This document shows positions 6,545-11,953 of a DNA stretch of 11,953 nucleotides, in pieces (position 1 is the stretch's first letter; each line of letters opens with the position of its first letter). The stretch is from the NCBI GenBank assembly GCA_902495085.1, contig CABUWA010000051.1, positions 1 through 11,953 on the forward strand. The letters are read 5' to 3'. Made by a program: the position numbers and the translations under genes. The DNA comes from an uncultured Collinsella sp. (lineage in GTDB: Bacteria; Actinomycetota; Coriobacteriia; Coriobacteriales; Coriobacteriaceae). A model generated the notes under the pieces. That model had not been told where the DNA came from. It was given only the letters and a program-made list of their open reading frames with translations, and searched no databases.

Positions 6545-7630
6545 ATGCACATTCCAGATAATTATCTGTCCCCGCAGACCGATGCCGTCATGGCGGTGGC
6601 GATGGTGCCCGTTTGGGTCCACTGCATCAAGAAGGTGCGCGCCACGCTCGATCGCGAGCATATGGCTTTCCTGGGCATCTGCGCCGCGTTCTCCTTCCTG
6701 CTCATGATGTTCAACGTGCCGCTGCCTGGCGGCACCACAGGCCACGCCGTCGGCGGCGCCCTCATTGCGCTGCTGCTAGGCCCCGAGGCCGCGGCTATCG
6801 CTGTCTCGGTCGCGCTGGCGCTGCAGGCGCTGCTGTTTGGCGACGGCGGCATCCTGTCCTTTGGCGCCAACTGCTTTAACATGGCTTTCGTGCTGCCGTT
6901 TGCCGCTGCTATCGTGTTTCGTGCGCTCAACAGCCGTTTGCATGGCAAGGGCTGGGGCACCTCGGTTTCGGCCGTCGTAAGCGGCTGGGTTGGCCTGTGC
7001 CTGGCGGCCCTGTGCGCGGCAATCGAGTTTGGTATTCAGCCGATGCTCTTTACCAACGCTTCGGGCGCGCCGCTGTACTGCCCCTTCCCGTTGTCTGTGG
7101 CTATTCCGGCCATGTTGATCCCGCATATGCTGGTTGCCGGTGTCGTCGAGGGCGTGGCGACGGCCGCCATCTACGGTTTCATTAAGAAGACGGCGCCGGG
7201 CATTATCGTCGGTCCCGAAGCCGCCGATGGCCAGCTTGCCGCCGAGGGCGCAGTCGCCAAGAAGACCTCGCTGGTCCCCACGCTCATCCTGGTCGCCGTG
7301 CTTGTCGTGGCCACGCCGCTGGGCCTGCTGGCCACGGGTGACGCCTGGGGTGAGTGGGACGCCGAGGGCGCCGCGACCGCCGTTCAGGAGGCTGGCGACG
7401 ACAGCCTGCAGGCTTCGGTCGGTCTCGACACCCCGACCTTTGCCGACGCTCTGCCTACGGGTGATTACCTGCAGGCCTATTCCGAGGAGCAGGGTCTCGG
7501 CTTTGCCGGTCAGGCTGCCATGTATATCTTGTCCGGCGTGATTGGCGTGGCGGTGCTCACCATCGCATTCCGTCTGATCTCGCTGACGGTCAAGGAAAGC
7601 GGAGCCCATGGCGATGGTCGAGCTGCCTAG
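6545..7630 (+). CDS. nikMN: ECF nickel/cobalt transporter, substrate-specific component NikM/CbiM fused to a NikN-like C-terminal part
   Basis: This 361-residue membrane protein is the metal-binding S component of an energy-coupling-factor importer. It begins MHIPDNYLSP, the CbiM/NikM hallmark in which the free N terminus, His2 and a later histidine coordinate the metal; His67 in TTGH is at the position expected for that ligand. FGDGGILSFGANCFNMA at 98-114 is also family-typical. Hydrophobic helices fill 10-30, 40-60, 68-95, 110-127, 140-162 and 185-212. After a linker, a CbiN/NikN-like (PDGLE-type) module has two more helices at about 243-263 (ending TPLGLLATGDAWGEW) and 322-345, with an acidic loop between them. 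GGGAGG five bases before the ATG supports the start. The NikR-like operator suggests nickel, while family membership alone cannot separate nickel from cobalt. It overlaps the next gene by 23 bases. Confidence 0.92.
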   Translation: MHIPDNYLSPQTDAVMAVAMVPVWVHCIKKVRATLDREHMAFLGICAAFSFLLMMFNVPLPGGTTGHAVGGALIALLLGPEAAAIAVSVALALQALLFGDGGILSFGANCFNMAFVLPFAAAIVFRALNSRLHGKGWGTSVSAVVSGWVGLCLAALCAAIEFGIQPMLFTNASGAPLYCPFPLSVAIPAMLIPHMLVAGVVEGVATAAIYGFIKKTAPGIIVGPEAADGQLAAEGAVAKKTSLVPTLILVAVLVVATPLGLLATGDAWGEWDAEGAATAVQEAGDDSLQASVGLDTPTFADALPTGDYLQAYSEEQGLGFAGQAAMYILSGVIGVAVLTIAFRLISLTVKESGAHGDGRAA

Positions 7631-8444
7631 CTGGCTTGCGGCCGAGGAGCGATACGAGCCCACGGGCGCTCGTCATCGCGTGATGCAGAAGAACGTCCTG
7701 CACCTGGCGAGCCTGCTTGAGCGGGTTCGCCTGGGTGGAGGCGCGCACGAGGGCGGGTCGATGGTCGACCGCGCCCTTTCTTGCGTTTCGGCTCCGGTGC
7801 GCCTGGTGGGGATATTCGTCTGCGTCCTGTGCGTGTGCCTGACACAAAGCCCGCTGTACCTCATGTTGATGGCGGCCATTGCGCTGGTGCTCGTTGCCGT
7901 GCGTCCCGTACGCGGGCTGCGCGCGACCTTTGTGCCGGCGCTTGGCGCCGCGGGGCTCGCAGTGGTTTTGGCGCTGCCTGCCCTGCTGCTGGGTGCTTCC
8001 GCTACGGGCGCCATGCTCAAGATTGCGCTCAAGACCTTCATTAATGTGTCGCTGGTGCTGGGCGTTTCGTGGACCCTCACGTGGAGCCGCATGTCGGCGG
8101 CGCTCAAGATGCTGCATCTACCCGACGAAGTTATCTTTACGTTTGATATGGCGCTCAAGCACATCGAGGTGCTGGGTCGTACGGCGCACGATCTGTGCGA
8201 ATCGGTCATGCTGCGCAGCGTTGGCCGTGCGCCCGAGGGATTTTCGCGTACCGATTCGATCGCGGGTATCATGGGCATGACCTTTATCAAGGCGATGAAA
8301 TGCAGCCGCGCGATGGACGAGGCTATGCTTTGCCGCGGCTTTGCCGGTGCGTATCCGGCTCCCGCGCGCGCCAGGTTTGGCTGGCGCGATGCGGCCTATG
8401 CGGCCGGCGTGGCGCTGCTGACAGTGTTGTGCGCCGTGCTGTAG
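7608..8444 (+). CDS. nikQ: ECF transporter T component (transmembrane) NikQ/CbiQ
   Basis: This 278-residue protein is the membrane scaffold that links the metal-binding component to the ATPase. Hydrophobic segments lie at about 62-82, 83-100, 107-130, 140-157 and 262-278. The cytoplasmic coupling helices lie between about 160 and 250. The family motif with Arg-Gly appears near the end as AMLCRGF (239-245), where the usual Ala-Arg-Gly has Cys at its first position; the earlier coupling motif is around RSVGR (203-207). The gene starts inside the end of nikMN (23-base overlap, GGAG four bases before ATG 7608), which suggests coupled translation. A second ATG at 7614 is possible. The N-terminal 55 residues are hydrophilic and poorly conserved-looking. 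The substrate follows from the neighbours, since T components do not determine specificity. Confidence 0.88.
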   Translation: MAMVELPSWLAAEERYEPTGARHRVMQKNVLHLASLLERVRLGGGAHEGGSMVDRALSCVSAPVRLVGIFVCVLCVCLTQSPLYLMLMAAIALVLVAVRPVRGLRATFVPALGAAGLAVVLALPALLLGASATGAMLKIALKTFINVSLVLGVSWTLTWSRMSAALKMLHLPDEVIFTFDMALKHIEVLGRTAHDLCESVMLRSVGRAPEGFSRTDSIAGIMGMTFIKAMKCSRAMDEAMLCRGFAGAYPAPARARFGWRDAAYAAGVALLTVLCAVL

Positions 8445-8466
8445 GCGCTGCTGGTTCCGACTGGGG

Positions 8467-9261
8467 ATGCAAATGGGGAAGGGCGACGTTTTGACGATCG
8501 ATATGAATAGTGCGGCGGGCACGAACGGTGTGGGCGGCGCCGAGGTCGTTCCGCTCATCGAGCTGCGCGACGTGGTGTTCTCCTATGCGGGGCATACGGT
8601 TGTCGATGGCGTGTCGCTGCAGGTCGATCGTGGTGAACTCGTTGCCCTGCTCGGTCCCAACGGCTGCGGCAAGACGACGATTATGCGTCTTATTAACGGC
8701 CTTGAACTCGCGGACGCAGGGGCATACCTGTTTGACGGGCACGTGGTCGATGCGGCGTATCTGAAGGATTCTGCTGCTGCTCAGAAGTTCCACCAGCGCG
8801 TGGGCTTCGTATTCCAAAACGCCGATGCCCAGCTGTTCTGCGCCACGGTGGGCGAGGAAGTTGCTTTTGGTCCCGCGCAGATGGGGCTGCCGGCAGACGA
8901 GCTCGAGCGCCGCGTGCGCGATGCCATGGGGCTGTTCCAGGTTGCCGACCTCTCCGACGCCTCTCCCTATCAGCTCTCGGGCGGGCAAAAGAAGCGCGTT
9001 GCGCTGGCTGCGGTGGTGTCGATGAACCCGGATATCTTGGTCCTCGACGAGCCTACCAATGGGCTCGACGAGGATTCATGTGACATCGTGGTCAACTTCT
9101 TGCTGGCCTACGTCGCGGCGGGTAAGACGGTCTTGATGAGCACGCATCACCAGGATTTGGTGCGACGCCTGGGTGCCCGTGCAATCTATATCGATCGATA
9201 TCACCATGTGGTCGAGGCACCTTCGCCGTCGTATGGAACCGAAAGCGGTGCTACGGACTAG
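8467..9261 (+). CDS. nikO: ECF transporter ATPase NikO/CbiO
   Basis: This is the ABC ATPase that powers the importer from the cytoplasmic side. With the start at 8467 it has 264 residues and carries Walker A GPNGCGKT (63-70), a Q-loop at Gln117 in FVFQNADAQLF, the signature LSGGQ (170-174), Walker B ILVLDE (190-195) and an H-loop His227 in STHH. The FQNADAQLF...EVAFGP context is typical of ECF ATPases. The start is uncertain. ATG 8467 has poor spacing from GGGG, ATG 8473 has GGGGA five bases upstream, and TTG 8491 has GGAAGG at good distance. The conserved fold begins only near residue 29, so all fit. It follows nikQ by about 22 bases. A single ATPase gene implies a homodimer. Confidence 0.92.
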   Translation: MQMGKGDVLTIDMNSAAGTNGVGGAEVVPLIELRDVVFSYAGHTVVDGVSLQVDRGELVALLGPNGCGKTTIMRLINGLELADAGAYLFDGHVVDAAYLKDSAAAQKFHQRVGFVFQNADAQLFCATVGEEVAFGPAQMGLPADELERRVRDAMGLFQVADLSDASPYQLSGGQKKRVALAAVVSMNPDILVLDEPTNGLDEDSCDIVVNFLLAYVAAGKTVLMSTHHQDLVRRLGARAIYIDRYHHVVEAPSPSYGTESGATD

Positions 9262-9281
9262 TTGCTGCGTAGAGCGTGCGT

Positions 9282-9299
9282 AGCCGCCCGCGCGGCTTT
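9282..9299 (+). terminator. Weak hairpin after the transporter operon
   Basis: AGCCGC (9282-9287) and GCGGCT (9292-9297) form a 6-bp GC-rich stem with a 4-base loop followed by only TT. It lies 20 bases after nikO and may terminate the operon partly. Confidence 0.4.
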
Positions 9300-9306
9300 G
9301 CCGTGA

Positions 9307-9315
9307 TGGTATAGT
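9307..9315 (+). promoter_or_regulatory. Extended -10 promoter of the phospholipase C-like gene
   Basis: TGG-TATAGT (hexamer 9310-9315) is an extended -10 without a recognisable -35, as the expected place is the GC hairpin at 9282-9297. Transcription would start near 9322, which leaves only 8 bases before ATG 9330 and favours ATG 9342 as the start of the next gene. Confidence 0.55.
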
Positions 9316-9341
9316 TATCCAGGTTTTTTATGGGGGTGGCT

Positions 9342-10190
9342 ATGCCAAGTTGGAACATTCATATCGCTCAGACGGAGCGTTTGCTGGAGCGCACCGGTGC
9401 GCTTGCCAATAGCGTGCGCGACCGCAATGCCTTTTTGTTTGGCTGCGTGGTTCCGGATATCTTCGTGGGCTATATGGTCCCTGGCATCGCCGATCCCATC
9501 CCGTACCGCATTACGCACTTTGCCAAGCCTGAGCCCATCCCTAAGCCTCGTGAGCATGAGTTCTGGGATACCTATGTGGCACCGTTGCTTAAAAGTTCGC
9601 CCATCGGTGCGCCGGCCGCGGCGACCTCGATTATCGAGGAACGCGAGCGGCTGAACCGCGTGCACTATCCCCAGCGCTACAAGGATGCCGAGCTGGTTGC
9701 CGGTCCCGGCGCCTGTGAGTTCTCGCTTGCGTCCGAGGACGTGGCGCAGTCGTTGCTCGATTTGACACTGGGTGTCTGGTCGCATCTGGTGGCCGATACC
9801 GTATGGAATACGCGCGTGAATCAGTACCTGGAGGCGCACGGCGGCAAGCCGTGCGAGGAGTTCCGCATTAAAAAGCAAGGCGACTTTGACTGGTTTGGCA
9901 AGACGCTCGGCATTGTTTCGATTCCGCGTGCGACCGATCGCCTGTATACCGCTGCGACGCGTTTTGGGCAGTATCCTATCCATAAAGAATATGTGCTCAA
10001 GACCATCGGCGTTATGCACGAGATCGTGCGCGAAAACCCCGGCGAGCCCGATCATCCGCCATACCGCCTGCTGACTGAGGAATTCTTCGACGCAACGTTT
10101 ACCGAGGTCATCGAGCTGACCGAGGCGGGATTCGCGGCTCGCGTTGCCGCTTCGGACGTCCCCGCAGTCCCTCTGATCGCTAGCTGCTAG
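9342..10190 (+). CDS. Zinc-dependent phospholipase C-like domain protein, function unknown
   Basis: With the preferred start this protein has 282 residues (286 from ATG 9330). It resembles the zinc-dependent phospholipase C / S1-P1 nuclease-like fold: WNIH near the N terminus (Trp4, His7), an FLFGCVVPDIFVGY segment with Asp39, THF with His59, and LGVWSHLVAD with His148 and Asp152. These are plausible zinc ligands. Secreted clostridial phospholipases carry a signal peptide and a mature protein that begins with Trp; this one has no export signal, so it is probably cytoplasmic and its substrate is unknown. The remaining C-terminal 120 residues are helical-looking with no motif I recognise. GGGGG five bases before ATG 9342 and the short distance from the promoter support that start. 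It has its own promoter and is convergent with pyk. Confidence 0.75.
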   Translation: MPSWNIHIAQTERLLERTGALANSVRDRNAFLFGCVVPDIFVGYMVPGIADPIPYRITHFAKPEPIPKPREHEFWDTYVAPLLKSSPIGAPAAATSIIEERERLNRVHYPQRYKDAELVAGPGACEFSLASEDVAQSLLDLTLGVWSHLVADTVWNTRVNQYLEAHGGKPCEEFRIKKQGDFDWFGKTLGIVSIPRATDRLYTAATRFGQYPIHKEYVLKTIGVMHEIVRENPGEPDHPPYRLLTEEFFDATFTEVIELTEAGFAARVAASDVPAVPLIASC

Positions 10191-10337
10191 CCGGCCGGCT
10201 TGGCAGTGAATAGCTCACCCCAATTGATCAACAGCTTCCGTCGCATGGCGTAAACACGGCAAACGAGCTGCACATTTCATAGCATGCCATAAGCAGTTGG
10301 TTGCGTGTCATGCCATACAGTAGACATCGGCGCACAG
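10191..10337. other. Intergenic stretch between convergent genes with a 9-bp direct repeat
   Basis: This AT-richer gap shows no open frame worth calling on either strand. It holds a 12-bp palindrome AGCCGGCCGGCT (10189-10200) across the preceding stop codon and two copies of CATGCCATA (10283-10291 and 10309-10317) spaced 26 bases start to start. No promoter or RNA gene is recognised. Confidence 0.4.
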
Positions 10338-10374
10338 AAAAAGGGCCCGGAAGGCAATGCCTTCCGGGCCCTTT
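10338..10374 (-). terminator. Rho-independent terminator of pyk
   Basis: A perfect 16-bp stem (10340-10355 with 10359-10374) closes a 3-base loop. Read leftward it ends in a run of five Ts (A10338-10342 on the plus strand), about 29 bases after the pyk stop. On the plus strand it ends in TTT and may also stop transcription of the phospholipase C-like gene. Confidence 0.88.
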
Positions 10375-10402
10375 GCAATGCAAGTGTGCTTGCAAGTACG
10401 AT

Positions 10403-11863
10403 TTAGCGCACCTGAGCGACGTAAGCGACGTTGGTCGAGGAGACCTTGTCCTCGAGCTGGACGCTCATGCGGGGGTCGCCGGCGGTGGCGACGGTCAGAT
10501 CGCCGGCCTCGACGTAGCCGAGCTCCTTAGCGGTCTCGATCGCCTTGACGATCGTGCCGTTGACGGTGCCCTGGGTAATCTCGGCCTGGTGCGGGATAAC
10601 GCCCCAGTACATAATCATCTGCTGGACGGCCCACTCGTGGCGGGAGAACGCGCAGATCGGCATGTTGGGACGGAAGTGCGAGATCAGGCGAGCGGTACGA
10701 CCGGTGGTCGTCGGCACGGTGATGCACTTGGCGCCAACAGTGGTAGCCATGTTCACAGCGGACATACCCACAACGTTGTTGACGACGCGGGTGCCGTGAG
10801 CGTCAGCCGGAACCTCGAGCGGAGCGTGAGCCGGGAGGTACTTCTCGGTCTCGAGAGCAATACTGGCCTGCATCTTAACGGCCTCGACCGGGTACTTACC
10901 GGCAGCGGACTCGCCAGAGAGCATAACGGCGTCGGTGCCGTCGTAGATGGCGTTAGCAACGTCGGCAACCTCGGCGCGCGTCGGGCGCGGGTTCTGCTGC
11001 ATGGAGTCGAGCATCTGCGTAGCGGTGATAACGGGCTTGTAGGCCGCGTTGCACTTGGCGATGATCTCCTTCTGGATGTGCGGAACGAGCTCGGGCTTGA
11101 TCTCGATGCCCAGGTCGCCACGGGCGACCATGATGCCGTCGGAAGCCTCGAGGATCTCGTCAAAGTTCTCGACGCCCAGGGCGCACTCGATCTTCGGGAA
11201 GATCGTCACGTGCTCGCCACCGTTCTCGCGGCAAAGCTTGCGGATGCCGCGGACGGACTCGCCGTCACGGATGAAGGAAGCGGCGATGTAGTCGATGTTC
11301 TCGGTCAGGCCAAAGAGGATGTCCTGACGATCGCGCTCGGTGATGGCGGGCAGCGAGATGTTGACGTTGGGCATGTTGACGCCCTTGCGCTCGCCGATCA
11401 GGCCGTCGTTCTTAACGACGCAGGTCATGTCCTGGCCGTCGACGGACTCGACCTCGAGGGCAACCAGACCGTCATCGATCAGGATAAGGGAGCCCTTCTC
11501 GACCTCGGAGGGCAGAGCCAGGTAGTCGAGGGAGATGTGCTCAGCGGTGCCGTGGAAATCCTCGGACGTGGGCTGAGCGGTGACGACGATCTTATCGCCG
11601 GTCTTGACGGCAACCTTCTTGCCGTCGACCAGAAGGCCGGTGCGGACCTCGGGGCCCTTGGTGTCGAGCAGGATGCCGACGGGCAGACCGAGCTCCTTGG
11701 AAATACGACGGACGCGCTCGATGCGACCGTGGTGCTCGTCGTAGGATCCGTGCGAGAAGTTAAAACGGGCGACGTTCATGCCCGCCTTGATCATCTCGCG
11801 GATGGTCTCGTCGCTATCGCAGGCGGGACCCATGGTGCATACAATCTTGGTGCGCTTGTACAT
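10403..11863 (-). CDS. pyk: Pyruvate kinase
   Basis: This 486-residue enzyme makes pyruvate and ATP from phosphoenolpyruvate and ADP in the last step of glycolysis. The barrel domain starts TKIVCTMGPA (5-14), with the Arg33/Asn35/Ser37/His38 group in RFNFSHG. The lid (B) domain is at about 72-168. Catalytic Lys224 and metal ligands Glu226 and Asp250 lie in PKIEC and ARGDLGIE, and ITATQMLDSM is at 279-288. Glu72 in DTKGPEVRTG is the residue linked to potassium dependence in this family. The C-terminal regulatory domain spans about 350-486. It lacks the extra PEP-utiliser-like domain found in bacilli, so length is normal for the short form. One small oddity is KIECALGV where most enzymes read KIENxEGV. 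The start has GGAGG five bases upstream. It stands as a single gene between its own promoter and terminator. Confidence 0.97.
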   Translation of the reverse strand: MYKRTKIVCTMGPACDSDETIREMIKAGMNVARFNFSHGSYDEHHGRIERVRRISKELGLPVGILLDTKGPEVRTGLLVDGKKVAVKTGDKIVVTAQPTSEDFHGTAEHISLDYLALPSEVEKGSLILIDDGLVALEVESVDGQDMTCVVKNDGLIGERKGVNMPNVNISLPAITERDRQDILFGLTENIDYIAASFIRDGESVRGIRKLCRENGGEHVTIFPKIECALGVENFDEILEASDGIMVARGDLGIEIKPELVPHIQKEIIAKCNAAYKPVITATQMLDSMQQNPRPTRAEVADVANAIYDGTDAVMLSGESAAGKYPVEAVKMQASIALETEKYLPAHAPLEVPADAHGTRVVNNVVGMSAVNMATTVGAKCITVPTTTGRTARLISHFRPNMPICAFSRHEWAVQQMIMYWGVIPHQAEITQGTVNGTIVKAIETAKELGYVEAGDLTVATAGDPRMSVQLEDKVSSTNVAYVAQVR

Positions 11864-11879
11864 TCAGACCTCCATCTGA
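11864..11879 (-). promoter_or_regulatory. pyk ribosome binding site inside the loop of a small hairpin
   Basis: In the message the leader reads TCAGA-TGGAGG-TCTGA directly before the ATG: a perfect 5-bp inverted repeat whose 6-base loop contains the GGAGG Shine-Dalgarno sequence. The stem is short, so it may help present the site rather than hide it. Confidence 0.55.
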
Positions 11880-11926
11880 CATCGTCTTGCGCTGATAGAT
11901 AAACCATAAGAAATAAAACTGAGATG

Positions 11927-11932
11927 ATTATA
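11927..11932 (-). promoter_or_regulatory. pyk promoter -10 element
   Basis: On the minus strand this is a perfect TATAAT, in an AT-rich stretch upstream of pyk. Transcription would start near 11920, giving a leader of about 57 bases. With a 17-base spacer the -35 hexamer would lie across the window edge, so it cannot be judged. Confidence 0.75.
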
Positions 11933-11953
11933 ACGAAATGCCGACCGAATACC

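Noticed and set aside
9330..9341. ATG 9330 as start of the phospholipase C-like gene
   Set aside because: It would leave a leader of about 8 bases and only a weak AGG, while ATG 9342 has GGGGG at good spacing and gives the family-typical MPSWNIH start.
10301..11902. A 533-codon open frame on the plus strand, opposite pyk
   Set aside because: It is the antisense image of the pyk codons, as high-GC codon use leaves this frame open. It runs through the pyk terminator and has no domain or ribosome site.

Overview
The window comes from a high-GC bacterial chromosome. The long class II-type phenylalanyl-tRNA synthetase pair behind a T-box leader, the codon use and the gene content all suggest the actinobacterial class Coriobacteriia, possibly Collinsella or a close relative. 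That placement is inferred from sequence style, not from a database comparison. All coding regions look intact; no phage, transposase, CRISPR array, rRNA or tRNA gene is visible.

Layout. (1) Bases 1-519 hold the 3' end of glmM (phosphoglucosamine mutase, peptidoglycan precursor synthesis), read rightward. (2) A small repeat-like inverted sequence and a strong two-way terminator separate it from a leftward gene for an M32 (Taq-type) metallocarboxypeptidase with a lysine-rich N-terminal tail (617-2200). (3) Bases 2339-2619 form a T-box riboswitch with a UUC (Phe) specifier. It controls pheS (2705-3781) and pheT (3845-6298), so synthesis of the two subunits of phenylalanyl-tRNA synthetase should respond to uncharged tRNA-Phe.

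(4) A terminator, a good sigma70-type promoter and an 8-bp perfect inverted repeat resembling a NikR box precede a three-gene energy-coupling-factor (ECF) metal transporter: a CbiM/NikM-type substrate-specific membrane protein with a C-terminal CbiN/NikN-like (PDGLE) extension, a T component (CbiQ/NikQ) and an ATPase (CbiO/NikO), bases 6545-9261. The operator argues for nickel rather than cobalt as the physiological substrate. (5) A gene with its own extended -10 promoter encodes a protein of the zinc-dependent phospholipase C-like fold, with no export signal (9342-10190). (6) It converges on pyk (pyruvate kinase, leftward, 10403-11863), with a 16-bp-stem terminator between them and a perfect TATAAT promoter element upstream of pyk.

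Most of the window is housekeeping: cell wall, translation, glycolysis and metal uptake. I found no clearly new multi-gene system. The most informative signals are regulatory: the NikR-like operator with the promoter's -35 hexamer lying inside the preceding terminator loop, the transcriptional T-box, and the Shine-Dalgarno-in-a-loop arrangement before pyk.
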